Shown: positions 19,979 to 29,076 of the stretch, piece after piece
How the letters are laid out: every line of letters begins with the position of its first letter
Position numbering within the stretch: position 1 is the stretch's first letter
Origin: Catellatospora paridis
GTDB taxonomy: Bacteria; Actinomycetota; Actinomycetes; Mycobacteriales; Micromonosporaceae
Reading direction: 5' to 3'
DNA length: 64,000 nt
NCBI RefSeq assembly: GCF_009720365.1
Contig: NZ_ML769318.1
Location: 62,001 to 126,000, forward strand
Position numbers and translations under genes: made by a program
Notes under the pieces: model-generated
Seen by the model: only the letters and a program-made list of their open reading frames with translations
What the model was told of the DNA's origin: nothing
Databases searched by the model: none

Positions 19979-21520
19979 ATGAAATACCTGTCACTCCTGA
20001 CCCTCGTGCCGCTGGTCGGCGCGCTGACGGTCGCGTTCGTCCCGCGCGCCAAGCCGGAGCTGGCCAAGCGGCTGGCACTGATCTGGTCGATCGTGGTGCT
20101 GGCGGTGGGCGTCGCGGCGTGGGTCGCGTACAAGCCCAACGGCCCGCGCCTGCAGCTGCAGGAGTCCTACACCTGGATTCCGGCGTGGGGCGCGAAGTTC
20201 AGCTTCGCCGTCGACGGCATCGCGCTGGTGATGATCGCGCTGATCGTGCTGCTGGTGCCGCTGGTGATCCTTGCCAGCTGGCACGACGCGGAGAAGAGCA
20301 AGCGCAGCGTCCCGGCGTACTTCGCCCTGCTGCTGGCGCTCGAAGGCACCATGATCGGCACCTTCACCTCCGCCGACGTGCTGCTGTTCTACCTCTTCTT
20401 CGAGGTCATGCTGGTGCCGATGTACTTCATCATCGGCTCGTTCGGCACCGACGTGCCGGCCAAGCAGCGCCAGTACGCCGCGGTGAAGTTCTTCCTCTAC
20501 TCGCTGGTCGGCGGTCTGCTGATGCTGGCCGCGGTCATCGGCATGTGGGTGTACGGCGGCCACACCTTCGACTGGCAGACGCTGACCGACGTCGAGTTCA
20601 CCACCACCGTGCAGCGGTGGCTGTTCCTCGGCTTCTTCGTCGCGTTCGCCATCAAGGCGCCGTTCTTCCCGTTCCACACCTGGCTGCCCGACGCAGGTGG
20701 GGCGGCTCCGGCCGGCGCCGCCGCGCTGCTGGTCGGCGTGATGGACAAGGTCGGCACCTTCGGCATCCTGCGCTACTGCCTCCCGCTGTTCCCGGAGGCG
20801 TCGCGCTGGTTCGCGCCGTGGGCGATCGGGCTGTCGCTGATCGGCATCATCTACGCGGCGCTCGTGGCGATCGGCCAGAAGGACCTCAAGCGCCTGGTCA
20901 GCTACACCTCGATCGCGCACTTCGGCTTCATCGGCGTCGGCATCTTCGCCTTCACCTACCAGGCCGGCTCCGGCGCGGTGCTGTACATGGTCAACCACGG
21001 TCTCGCGACCGGCCTGCTGTTCCTGGTCGTGGGCATGTTCGTGGCGCGCCGCGGCAGCACCCTGGTGACCGACTTCGGCGGCGCGGGCAAGCTGCTGCCG
21101 CTGCTGGCGGGCGTCTTCTTCATCGCGGGCATGGCCTCGCTGGCGCTGCCGGGCCTGGCCCCGTTCGTCAGCGAGTTCCTGGTGCTCATCGGGACGTTCA
21201 CGGTGAACAAGCCGGTGGCGGTCATCGCGACGGTCGGCATCATCCTCGCCGCGGCGTACGTGCTGTGGATGATCCAGCGCACCACCCAGGGCAACACCAA
21301 CCCCGTGCTGCACGACCTCGCGCCGATGAAGCGCGACCTGTCGCTGCGCGAGGGCATCGTGGTGGCGCCCCTGATCGTGCTGCTGATCGTGCTGGGCTTC
21401 TACCCCAAGCCGGTGCTCGACGTGATCAACCCGGCGGTGCAGGCCACGCTTACTGACGTGGTCACCCCGGAGCGGGCCGACCCGGCGCCCGCCACCTCCA
21501 CTGTGGAAGCAGGAAAGTGA
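19979..21520 (+). CDS. nuoM: NuoM, antiporter-like proton channel
   Basis: Subunit M (513 aa, 14 helices). Signatures: LLFYLFFEVMLVPMYFIIGS (key Glu), KAPFFPFHTWLPDA and LVSYTSIAHFGFIGVGIFAF (each in part). The ATG starts two bases after the nuoL stop; the end overlaps nuoN as GTGA. Confidence 0.97.
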   Translation: MKYLSLLTLVPLVGALTVAFVPRAKPELAKRLALIWSIVVLAVGVAAWVAYKPNGPRLQLQESYTWIPAWGAKFSFAVDGIALVMIALIVLLVPLVILASWHDAEKSKRSVPAYFALLLALEGTMIGTFTSADVLLFYLFFEVMLVPMYFIIGSFGTDVPAKQRQYAAVKFFLYSLVGGLLMLAAVIGMWVYGGHTFDWQTLTDVEFTTTVQRWLFLGFFVAFAIKAPFFPFHTWLPDAGGAAPAGAAALLVGVMDKVGTFGILRYCLPLFPEASRWFAPWAIGLSLIGIIYAALVAIGQKDLKRLVSYTSIAHFGFIGVGIFAFTYQAGSGAVLYMVNHGLATGLLFLVVGMFVARRGSTLVTDFGGAGKLLPLLAGVFFIAGMASLALPGLAPFVSEFLVLIGTFTVNKPVAVIATVGIILAAAYVLWMIQRTTQGNTNPVLHDLAPMKRDLSLREGIVVAPLIVLLIVLGFYPKPVLDVINPAVQATLTDVVTPERADPAPATSTVEAGK

Positions 21521-23073
21521 CCATGGGCGAACTAGTGCTCAACCTGCCCGCGCTCGCCTACCCGGCGCTGGCGCCGATGCTCCTCCTCTTCGCCGCGGCC
21601 TGCGCCGGGGTGCTCGTCGAGGCCTTCGTGCCGCGGGGCGCGCGCAACGCCGTCCAGCTGGTCCTGAGCCTGCTGGCGCTGATCGCCGCGCTGATCATGG
21701 TGGTGCTGCGGGCGGGCAAGGTGACCGCGGAGAACGCGCAGACGGCGGCCGCCGCGGTCTCGATCGACCAGGCGGGTCTTTTCCTCCAGGGGGCGATCAT
21801 CGTCCTCGGCATCGTGTCGATGCTGCTGATCGGTGAGCGGACCCTGGAGACCGGCGGTCCGTTCGTGGCACAGGCGGCGATCACCGTCGGCTCCGAACTC
21901 GACCGCAAGCAGGCGGCCAAGGAGTCGGGAGCGACCGAGGTCTACCCGCTGGCGCTGTTCGCCATCGCCGGCATGACGCTCTTCGTGACCGCGAACGACC
22001 TGCTGGTCATGTTCGTGGCGCTGGAGGTCTTCTCGCTCCCGCTGTACCTGCTCTGCGCGCTGGCCCGCCGCAAGCGGCTGCTGTCGCAGGAAGCCGCGCT
22101 CAAGTACTTCCTGCTCGGCGCGTACGCCTCGGCGTTCTTCCTGTTCGGCCTGGCGCTGGTGTACGGCTTCGCCGGCGCGGTCGACTTCCGGGCGATCCAC
22201 GCGTCGGTGAACAACTCGCCGAACAACGTCCTGCTGCTCATCGTCGGCCTGGCGATGCTGTCGATCGGCCTGCTGTTCAAGGCCGCCGCGGCGCCGTTCC
22301 ACGTGTGGACGCCGGATGTCTACCAGGGTGCGCCGACCGCGGTCACCGCGTTCATGGCGGCCTGCACCAAGGTCGCCGCCTTCGGCGCCCTGGCCCGCGT
22401 GCTCTACGTCGGCTTCGACGGGCTCGGCTGGGAGTTCACGCCGGTGCTCGGCGTCATCGCGGTGCTGACCATGCTGGTCGGCGCGATCCTGGCGGTCACC
22501 CAGACCGACCTCAAGCGGCTGCTGGCCTACTCGTCGATCGCCAACGCCGGCTACCTGCTGGTCGGTCTGCTCGGCGGCGGCAAGGAGGGCCTGAGCAGCA
22601 TGCTGTTCTACCTCGTGGCGTACGGCTTCCTCGTGATCGCGGCCTTCGGCATGCTCACGCTGGTTCGCGACGCCGACGGGGAGGCCACCCACCTGTCCCG
22701 CTGGGCGGGGCTGGGCAAGCGGTCGCCGCTGTTCGCCGGTGTCTTCAGCTTCCTGCTGCTGGCCTTCGCGGGCATCCCGCTCACCAGCGGTTTCGTGGCG
22801 AAGTTCGCGGTGTTCGGGGCCGGTATCGCCGGCGGCCAGACCTGGCTGGTGCTCTTCGGCGTGCTCAGCAGCATCATCCTGGCCTTCCCGTACATCCGGG
22901 TCGTGGTGCTGATGTGGCTGAACGAGCCGGGCGAGACCACCCCGAGCGTGTCCATCCCGGGTGCGCTGACCTCGACCGCCCTCATGATCGGCGTGCTGGT
23001 CACGCTGGTGCTGGGGGTCTGGCCGAGCCCGCTGCTGGACCTGACGACCAACGTGTCCAACTTCATCCGGTAG
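21517..23073 (+). CDS. nuoN: NuoN, antiporter-like proton channel
   Basis: Last subunit of the operon (up to 518 aa, 14 helices). Signatures: DLLVMFVALEVFSLPLYLL (key Glu), AAAPFHVWTPDVYQGAPTAV and QTDLKRLLAYSSIANAGYLL (each in part). The GTG at 21517 overlaps nuoM and has GGAAG seven bases upstream; the ATG at 21523, seven bases after AGGAAA, is an equally good start. A 14-bp hairpin terminator follows the stop. Confidence 0.96.
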   Translation: MTMGELVLNLPALAYPALAPMLLLFAAACAGVLVEAFVPRGARNAVQLVLSLLALIAALIMVVLRAGKVTAENAQTAAAAVSIDQAGLFLQGAIIVLGIVSMLLIGERTLETGGPFVAQAAITVGSELDRKQAAKESGATEVYPLALFAIAGMTLFVTANDLLVMFVALEVFSLPLYLLCALARRKRLLSQEAALKYFLLGAYASAFFLFGLALVYGFAGAVDFRAIHASVNNSPNNVLLLIVGLAMLSIGLLFKAAAAPFHVWTPDVYQGAPTAVTAFMAACTKVAAFGALARVLYVGFDGLGWEFTPVLGVIAVLTMLVGAILAVTQTDLKRLLAYSSIANAGYLLVGLLGGGKEGLSSMLFYLVAYGFLVIAAFGMLTLVRDADGEATHLSRWAGLGKRSPLFAGVFSFLLLAFAGIPLTSGFVAKFAVFGAGIAGGQTWLVLFGVLSSIILAFPYIRVVVLMWLNEPGETTPSVSIPGALTSTALMIGVLVTLVLGVWPSPLLDLTTNVSNFIR

Positions 23074-23086
23074 GTAGTCGTAAATC

Positions 23087-23131
23087 CGAAGCTCCCCCCA
23101 CGACCGATCCTTGGACATGGGGGGAGCTTCG
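23087..23131 (+). terminator. Terminator of the nuo operon
   Basis: CGAAGCTCCCCCCA (23087-23100) pairs perfectly with TGGGGGGAGCTTCG (23118-23131) across a 17-base loop. It closes the 15.6-kb nuo transcript and partly overlaps the leader of the next gene. Confidence 0.85.
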
Positions 23132-23166
23132 ATCATGTGACAGCCATGTGGCATCGTGAGGACGTG

Positions 23167-24186
23167 GTGAGCAGCGTGAACGGTCGTACTGCCCGGAGCA
23201 CCGGAGTCCGGTTCGAGGACCCCGCCCTGGAGGCCTCGGTGATGGCGCACCTGGCGTTGGTGGAGGACCGCCTGCGCGAGTGCGTCGAGTCCGCGGACCC
23301 CTTCGTCACCGAAGCCGCCAAGCACCTGCTGGAGGCCGGAGGCAAGCGGTTCCGGCCGATGCTGGTCGCGGTCTGCGCGCACTTCGGCGACCCCGACGCG
23401 CCCGAACTCGTGGATGCGGCGGCGGTGCTGGAGCTGACCCACGTCGCCACGCTCTACCACGACGACGTCATGGACGAGGCGCTCGTGCGCCGCGGCACCC
23501 CCAGCGCCAACGCCCGCTGGGGCAACTCGCTGGCCATCCTCGTCGGCGACTTCCTCTTCTCCCGGGCCGCCGAGCTCGCCGCGGGCCTCGGCCCCGACGC
23601 GGTGCGCATCCAGGCGCAGACGTTCGCCCAGCTGGTGCACGGCCAGATCGCCGAGACCGTGGGCCCGCGCGACGCCGATCCGGTCGAGCACCACCTCAAG
23701 GTGCTCGACGGCAAGACCGCGTCGCTGATGGCCACCTGCGGCACGTTCGGCGGCATGTTCTCCGGCGCGTCACCCACGACTACCGCGGCGCTCACCACGT
23801 ACTGCGAGACGCTGGGGCTGGCCTTCCAGCTCTCCGACGACCTGCTCGACATCTCCAGCGACTCGACGGACTCGGGCAAGACGCCCGGCACCGACCTGCG
23901 CGAGGGCGTGCCCACGCTGCCCGTGCTGTATGCGCTGGCCTCCGACGACAGCGACCCGGCCGCGGTGCGGCTGCGGCAGATCCTGGCCGACGGCCCGGTC
24001 ACCGACGACGCGCTGCACGCCGAGGCGCTGGAGCTGCTGCGCGACAGCGTGGCGCTCAAGCGCGCCCGGGAGACGGTGCGCGGCTACGCCGAGCAGGCCC
24101 GCGCGCAGCTGCAGGGACTGCCCCGCAACGCGGCCCGGGACGCGCTCGAGTCGCTCTGCGACGTCATCGCCGACCGCATCGCCTGA
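23167..24186 (+). CDS. Polyprenyl diphosphate synthase (trans, long chain)
   Basis: All-trans prenyl chain elongase (339 aa from this start) with both aspartate-rich motifs, DDVMD (in LYHDDVMDEALVRRGTPSAN) and DDLLD (in LSDDLLDIS), and the GGKRFRPML substrate loop. Its place directly after the nuo genes and in a menaquinone neighbourhood suggests it makes the menaquinone tail; chain length cannot be read from the sequence. Start choice is uncertain: GTGs at 23137, 23164 and 23167 and an ATG at 23146 are in frame; 23167 lies five bases after GAGG. Confidence 0.88.
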   Translation: MSSVNGRTARSTGVRFEDPALEASVMAHLALVEDRLRECVESADPFVTEAAKHLLEAGGKRFRPMLVAVCAHFGDPDAPELVDAAAVLELTHVATLYHDDVMDEALVRRGTPSANARWGNSLAILVGDFLFSRAAELAAGLGPDAVRIQAQTFAQLVHGQIAETVGPRDADPVEHHLKVLDGKTASLMATCGTFGGMFSGASPTTTAALTTYCETLGLAFQLSDDLLDISSDSTDSGKTPGTDLREGVPTLPVLYALASDDSDPAAVRLRQILADGPVTDDALHAEALELLRDSVALKRARETVRGYAEQARAQLQGLPRNAARDALESLCDVIADRIA

Positions 24187-24242
24187 CCTGCCCCGCGGTG
24201 CCCCGGTGACCGCCGCGCCACCCGTGGTCCCACCCCGTTTTG

Positions 24243-24309
24243 CATAGACGTTGGCCTATCTGGATGAGTCTGATCATCGATTCTTCACCCAGATAGGCCA
24301 ACGTCTATG
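24243..24309. terminator. Perfect 21-bp inverted repeat, probable bidirectional terminator
   Basis: The arms 24243-24263 (starting CATAGACGTTGGCC) and 24289-24309 are perfect complements around a 25-base AT-richer loop. It lies 56 bases after the prenyl synthase stop. Length and perfection exceed the other hairpins here, so a mobile-element remnant is also possible. The rest of the 24187-24475 interval shows no gene. Confidence 0.65.
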
Positions 24310-24475
24310 TTGAGGGCGGTGGCGGGTGAGCGGGCCGGTCGCGGTGCGGTGTGTTGATGCGCTGGCGGGTGGGGGTGGAGACCGTCTGAAATGGATCGAG
24401 GGATTTCGTTACGTCGGGGCTCTTCACGGCGGGCGTGCATTTGCATATCGTAGGTGCGACTGCATGGAGGTGACG

Positions 24476-25285
24476 GTGCGAGATTCAGCGGTTCCGCCCT
24501 CGGACATGGTCAGCAGCGTCGCGCGGGCGCTGCGGGTGCTGGAGGTCGTGGGCGAATCGCCCGCGGGGCTGTCCCCCAAGCAGATCGCCCGCCGGTGCGA
24601 CATCACCATCGCCGCCGCGTACCGGATGCTGCGCACCCTGGCCCACCAGGGTTACGTGATGCGCCGCGCCGACGGGGCGTACACGCTGGGGCTGGCGGTG
24701 GCCGACCGGTTCCGGGAGCTGGTCAGCGCGATGCGCGGGCCGGCCGAGGTCGGCTCGGTGCTGCGCCGGGCCAGTGCCGAGATCGGCTACAGCCACTACC
24801 TGGGCAGCTTCGTCGACGGCCGGATCGCGATCACCGCGGTGGCCGAGGGCTTCCGCTCGCCGCACGTCGAGGACCTGGTGCCCGGGTTCGACGAGGGCGC
24901 GCACGCGACCGCCCTGGGCAAGAACCTGCTGGCCACCCTCGACCAGGTGCAGCGCGAGCGCTACCTCAAGGAACACGGCATGCGCGCCTTCACCCAGGCC
25001 ACGCTGCGCTCGCACACCGCGCTCGACGCCGACATCGCGGCGGGCATGCGGCGCGGCATGCAGGTCGAGATCGGGCAGTTCCGGCAGGGCGTGGCCTGCG
25101 CGTCGGTCTCCGTGCAGACCGCGGGCGACCTCGGCCAGCGCTACGTGGTGGCCTGCGCGCTGCCCGCGGTCGACCTCGTGAAGCAGGCGCCGGTGATCCG
25201 GGAGCGGCTGCACGCCACCGCCCGGGCGCTCCAATCGGCTCTCAACGCTCCGCTGGCGGCCGCACCCGGCGCGGCGGCGGCCTGA
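24476..25285 (+). CDS. IclR-family transcriptional regulator
   Basis: A 269-aa regulator with an N-terminal winged helix-turn-helix (about residues 12-75: SVARALRVLEVVGE, LSPKQIARRCDITIAAAYRM, DGAYTLG) and a C-terminal IclR effector domain (HATALGKNLLATLD, CASVSVQT). The GTG at 24476 is chosen because GGAGG ends five bases before it; the upstream ATG at 24464 overlaps that site. The target is not evident: the gene is monocistronic and convergent with a VOC gene. Confidence 0.88.
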   Translation: MRDSAVPPSDMVSSVARALRVLEVVGESPAGLSPKQIARRCDITIAAAYRMLRTLAHQGYVMRRADGAYTLGLAVADRFRELVSAMRGPAEVGSVLRRASAEIGYSHYLGSFVDGRIAITAVAEGFRSPHVEDLVPGFDEGAHATALGKNLLATLDQVQRERYLKEHGMRAFTQATLRSHTALDADIAAGMRRGMQVEIGQFRQGVACASVSVQTAGDLGQRYVVACALPAVDLVKQAPVIRERLHATARALQSALNAPLAAAPGAAAA

Positions 25286-25356
25286 CCCACCCGGCGACCC
25301 GTCGCTCGCCCAGTCGTACGGCAGGAGGCGGCGGGCGTCGGCTGCCCGCGGCCCGA

Positions 25357-25740
25357 TCAGTCGGCGAGGAAGAGACAGAAGGGGTGCCCGTCGGGGTCGA
25401 GGTGGACCCGGACGTCCTCCTGCGGCTGGAAGGCGGCGAGCGTGGCCCCCGCGGCGACCGCGTGCGCCCCGGCACTCGCCAGGTCGTCGACGGCGATGTC
25501 GAGGTGGACCATCATCTGCGGATCACCGGGGCCGGCGGGCCACACCGGGCGGACGTACGCCACCTCGGTCTGGAACGACAGGCCCGGCCCGCCGCCGGGC
25601 CCGCGCAGCTTGACCCAGTCGGGTTCGTCCTGCTCCCGCGACCAGCCGAGCAGCCGCTCGTAGAAGGCGGCCAGGGCCTGCGCATCGGGTGTGTCCAGCA
25701 CGATGCCGGACAGCTCCAGCCGGGGCTTGTTCTCGGTCAT
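25357..25740 (-). CDS. VOC (glyoxalase/bleomycin-resistance-like) protein
   Basis: A 127-aa protein with two beta-alpha-beta-beta-beta modules of the vicinal oxygen chelate fold (LSGIVLDTPDAQALAAFYERLLGW, partial, then HLDIAVDDLASAGAHAVAAG and DPDGHPFCLFL). The substrate is unknown; many such actinobacterial proteins are uncharacterised. The ATG has no Shine-Dalgarno sequence but is preceded, seven bases away on the minus strand, by TAGGCT (plus-strand 25748-25753), so it is probably leaderless. Confidence 0.85.
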   Translation of the reverse strand: MTENKPRLELSGIVLDTPDAQALAAFYERLLGWSREQDEPDWVKLRGPGGGPGLSFQTEVAYVRPVWPAGPGDPQMMVHLDIAVDDLASAGAHAVAAGATLAAFQPQEDVRVHLDPDGHPFCLFLAD

Positions 25741-25762
25741 ACCGGCCAGCCTAGACAGGAAC

Positions 25763-25792
25763 GGCGCCTGCGGCCCGGAGGCCGCAGACGCC
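25763..25792 (-). terminator. Terminator after phoX
   Basis: A stem of two GC-rich arms (25763-25775 and 25780-25792) with one C-A mismatch and a CGGA loop, between the phoX stop and the VOC promoter. Confidence 0.65.
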
Positions 25793-25807
25793 GCTGGTGC
25801 CGGTGGG

Positions 25808-27943
25808 TCAGCTGCCGACGGCGCGGCCGTCGAGCCGCCACACGCCGACGATGCCCGGCTTGGCGTAGTCGCCGTCGGGCCAGGTGCTGGCCGGCTTCTC
25901 CATGGACGCGCCGCTGATCTCGCCCGGGTGCTGCGGGGCGACGAACACCGTCTTGTTGTCCACGCTGATGAACGGGCCGCAGGCCTCGGCCCCGCGGGGC
26001 ACGGTGAGGAACTGCTTGAGGTGCCCGGCCTCGGGGCCGCTCAGCGCGGTCGCGAAGAGGCCGTCGTTGGACAGCAGCGCGTTGCCGTCCGTGGAGATCC
26101 ACAGGTTGCCCGCGCCGTCGAATGCCAGGTTGTCCGGGCAGGAGATCGGCGAGACCTTGGTCTTGTCGTATCCCATGAAGTAGGTCGACGGGTCCGCCGG
26201 GTCGCCGCAGACGATCGGGACCGCCCAGGTGAAGGTGGTGCCCGCGTGGTTGCCGCCGTCCTCGGTGATCTCGAAGATGTGCCCGTGCTTGTTGCCGTTG
26301 CGCGGGTTGGCCTCGTCGGCCGGCGCATTGCGGCCGCCGGTGGTGCCGCGGGCCGTGTTGTTGGTCAGCGCGGCGTAGATCTTGCCGGTGACCGGGTTCG
26401 GCTCGACGTCCTCGGGGCGGTCCATCTTGGTCGGGTTGACCACGTCGGCCGCGAGGCGGGTGTGCACCAGGATCTGCTCGACGGTCCAGCCCGGCACCAT
26501 CGACTTGTTGTCCTTGACCAGCGGGATCCAGACGCCGGTGCCGTTGAACGCGCCGTCGCTGGGCAGCTTGCCGGTGCCGTCGATCTCGGCGGCGCTGGTG
26601 TAGCCGAGCCGCGCCACGTACAGGTCGCCGGACTCCAGCAGGGACATGTTCTGCTTGCGGGCCCAGTACGAGTTGCCGCGGGTGAACTTCTTGTGCGACA
26701 CGAACTTGTACATGTAGTCGTGCCGCTCGTCGTCGCCCATGTAGGCCACGACGTGCCCGCTGTCGGCCACGATCACGTTCGCGCCCTCGTGCTTGAACCG
26801 GCCCAGCGCGGTGTGCTTGCGCGGGGTCGAGCCCGGGTCGAACGGGTCCACCTCGACGATCCAGCCGTGGCGGTGGATCTCGTTCGGGGTCGCGGTCAGG
26901 TCGAACCGGGCGTCGACCCGGTCCCACTTGCGCGAACCGCTGGGGTAGCGGGCCGTGGTGGAGACGCCGTAGCGGTTCAGCGACGCCTTGTTCGCCTCGG
27001 GCGCGCCCTCGCCGCCGACGAAGTACTGGTTCCAGTTCTCCTCGCCGGACAGCACGGTGCCCCACGGGGTGACGCCGCCCGCACAGTTGTTGAACGTGCC
27101 GACGACCTTGCGGCCGCTCGGGTCGGCCGCGGTCTTCAGCAGTGCCGAACCCGCCGCGGGACCGGTCATCGCGAAGACCGTGGACAGGCCGGTGATGCGC
27201 CGGTTGTACGGCCGCCGCCCCTTGCCGACCACGACCCACTGCCCGGTGCGCCCGACCCGCTCCAGCTCGACGACCGACATGCCGTGCGCGGCGATGGTGG
27301 CCTGGATCTGGTCGGCGGTGAGCGCGTCGAGCCCGGTGAAGCCGGGGAACATCAGCTCTTCGTTGGTGTACTCGTGGTTGCAGACCAGCAGGGCGCGGTC
27401 GCCGCCGCGGCCGAGCGGCAGCACCGCGACGAAGTCGTTGTTGTAGCCGAACTGCTTGGACTGGGTGGCCGCGGTCTGCTTGGCCGGGTTGAAGTCGGCC
27501 GCGCCCGGGACGACCTCGTCGCCCCAGCGGATGATCACGTTGTGGTCGTACCCGTTGGGCACCACCAGGTTGTCCAGGGTGTTCGGGGGGATCGGCGAGA
27601 AGGTCAGCGCGGTCGGCTTCCCGGTGCGGGTCAGCGCGTCCACGGAGAACTCCTCGGCCGCGCCCGCCTCGCCGCCCTCGGCGAACGCCGGCGTGGCCGC
27701 GGTGGCGCCGGCCACCGCACCGGCGAAGCCGAGCGCGATGGCGCCGGCCGAGCCGGCCTTGAGCATGCCGCGCCGGGAGACCTCGGCCTGCACGACGTCG
27801 CCGAAGTACTCGTTGGGCGACGTGTTCGGGGCCGGGTGGTCGCAGGCGTTGCCGCAGCGGTACAGGCAGGTCATGGACGACCGGCTGCCTCCACTGTGGC
27901 CGTCCCCGCCGAGCAGGGGGAGCCGGCGGCGGGATTCGTTCAT
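25808..27943 (-). CDS. phoX: PhoX-family alkaline phosphatase, Tat-exported
   Basis: A 711-aa DUF839/PhoX phosphatase, a calcium/iron enzyme that releases phosphate from organic esters outside the cell. About 70 residues precede the Tat signal (SRRGMLKAGSAGAIALGFAG, twin Arg) and include a conserved MTCLYRCGNACDHP stretch typical of the actinobacterial form. Family motifs in the body include VCNHEYTNEELMFPG, GGVTPWGTVLSGEENWNQYF and NGDGLF-like segments near the end. The ATG at 27943 follows GGAGG by about eight bases; longer in-frame starts upstream are unlikely. PHO-box-like repeats lie in its promoter. Confidence 0.92.
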   Translation of the reverse strand: MNESRRRLPLLGGDGHSGGSRSSMTCLYRCGNACDHPAPNTSPNEYFGDVVQAEVSRRGMLKAGSAGAIALGFAGAVAGATAATPAFAEGGEAGAAEEFSVDALTRTGKPTALTFSPIPPNTLDNLVVPNGYDHNVIIRWGDEVVPGAADFNPAKQTAATQSKQFGYNNDFVAVLPLGRGGDRALLVCNHEYTNEELMFPGFTGLDALTADQIQATIAAHGMSVVELERVGRTGQWVVVGKGRRPYNRRITGLSTVFAMTGPAAGSALLKTAADPSGRKVVGTFNNCAGGVTPWGTVLSGEENWNQYFVGGEGAPEANKASLNRYGVSTTARYPSGSRKWDRVDARFDLTATPNEIHRHGWIVEVDPFDPGSTPRKHTALGRFKHEGANVIVADSGHVVAYMGDDERHDYMYKFVSHKKFTRGNSYWARKQNMSLLESGDLYVARLGYTSAAEIDGTGKLPSDGAFNGTGVWIPLVKDNKSMVPGWTVEQILVHTRLAADVVNPTKMDRPEDVEPNPVTGKIYAALTNNTARGTTGGRNAPADEANPRNGNKHGHIFEITEDGGNHAGTTFTWAVPIVCGDPADPSTYFMGYDKTKVSPISCPDNLAFDGAGNLWISTDGNALLSNDGLFATALSGPEAGHLKQFLTVPRGAEACGPFISVDNKTVFVAPQHPGEISGASMEKPASTWPDGDYAKPGIVGVWRLDGRAVGS

Positions 27944-28001
27944 GGGAGTTGCCTCCATACGTCGGGTCGACAGGTTGTGCTGTCGTCCGGAACGTAGGGA
28001 G

Positions 28002-28045
28002 GCCGAGTGAGCCGCGTTCATCCCATAGATGAACGCCGCATGAAC
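28002..28045 (-). promoter_or_regulatory. PHO-box-like direct repeats before phoX
   Basis: On the minus strand 11-base units follow each other without gaps: GTTCATGCGGC (28045-28035), GTTCATCTATG (28034-28024), a weak unit, and GCTCACTCGG (28012-28003). This agrees with the streptomycete PhoP half-site pattern of 11-nt repeats starting GTTCA. A TACGTT -10 candidate (plus-strand 27991-27996) follows at suitable distance. It suggests PhoP activation of phoX at low phosphate. Confidence 0.65.
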
Positions 28046-28071
28046 ACCACCAGGCCGCCGGGCGGGGGCGG

Positions 28072-29007
28072 TCAGGCGCGGGTGGCGGCCGGGGCGAGGG
28101 GGGTGGCGTCGCCGGTGGCGAGGGCCAGGCGGTTGCGGCGGGCGTTGCGTAGACCGTCCCAGGTGAAGACGGCCAGGGCGAGCCAGACCAGGCCGAAGCC
28201 GAAGAGGCGGGCCGGCGGCATCGGCTCGTGGAAGGCGAACACGCCGAGCGCGAGCTGCAGGGTCGGGGCGACGTACTGCAGCATGCCGAGACCGGTCAGC
28301 GGGATGCGGTTGGCGGCTCCGGCGAACATCAGCAGCGGGATCGCGGTGATCACGCCCGCCGCGGCCAGCAGCAGCGTGTGGCCGGTGCTCACCTGGCCGA
28401 AGCTCAGGTCACCGGAGAACGCGAGCCAGCCGAGCACCGCCAGCGCGGGCAGGGTCAGCACGGCGGACTCGACGAACAGGCCGTCCGCGGGCGGCAGCCC
28501 CAGGCGCTTCTTGGTCAGGCCGTACAGCGCGAAGCTGATCGCCAGGGTGAGGGCGATCCACGGCGGGTGGCCGTAGTCGACGGCCAGCACCAGCACGGCG
28601 AACGTGCCTACGCCCACCGCGGCCCACTGCGCGGGGCGTAGCCGCTCGCCCAGCACGAGCACGCCGAGCACGATGACGACGAGCGGGTTGATGAAGTAGC
28701 CGAGAGACGTCTCCACCACCCGGTCCACGTTCACGCCGTAGATGTAGGTGCCCCAGTTGACGCCGATGAAGACGGCGGCCAGCGCGATGCCGGCGACGGT
28801 GGCGGGCTTGCGCAGCAGTACCGCGATCTGCCGCCAGCGGCGCACCGCGGTGAGCACGAGGACCATGAACAGCGCCGACCACGCGATCCGGTGCGCGAGC
28901 ACCTCGATCGGGCCGGCGGGCTTGAGCAGCTTGAAGTACGCCGGGAAGAAGCCCCACAGAGCGTAGGCGCCGAACCCGTACAGGTAGCCGAGGCGAAGCT
29001 GACTCAC
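28072..29007 (-). CDS. rarD: RarD-type EamA transporter
   Basis: A 311-aa membrane protein with ten helices and two EamA repeats. The start GYLYGFGAYALWGFFPAYFK and the ending region (PPARLFGFGLVWLALAVFTW) are typical of RarD, a drug/metabolite exporter family whose substrate is unknown. The GTG start lacks a Shine-Dalgarno sequence; TACCAT (plus-strand 29014-29019) ends six bases upstream, which fits a leaderless mRNA. phoX follows on the same strand but has its own regulated promoter. Confidence 0.87.
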   Translation of the reverse strand: MSQLRLGYLYGFGAYALWGFFPAYFKLLKPAGPIEVLAHRIAWSALFMVLVLTAVRRWRQIAVLLRKPATVAGIALAAVFIGVNWGTYIYGVNVDRVVETSLGYFINPLVVIVLGVLVLGERLRPAQWAAVGVGTFAVLVLAVDYGHPPWIALTLAISFALYGLTKKRLGLPPADGLFVESAVLTLPALAVLGWLAFSGDLSFGQVSTGHTLLLAAAGVITAIPLLMFAGAANRIPLTGLGMLQYVAPTLQLALGVFAFHEPMPPARLFGFGLVWLALAVFTWDGLRNARRNRLALATGDATPLAPAATRA

Positions 29008-29076
29008 CGATCAATGGTAAGGGGAAGATCCGCCTCGGCTCCTGACATGTGAGCCAGGTCGCTCAGCCGGTGAGAC

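Noticed and set aside
25691-27997. Very long open frame (768 codons) opposite phoX
   Set aside because: Antisense shadow typical of GC-rich coding DNA; composition is Val/Gly/Arg/Ala-biased with no domain, and phoX itself is a clear family member.
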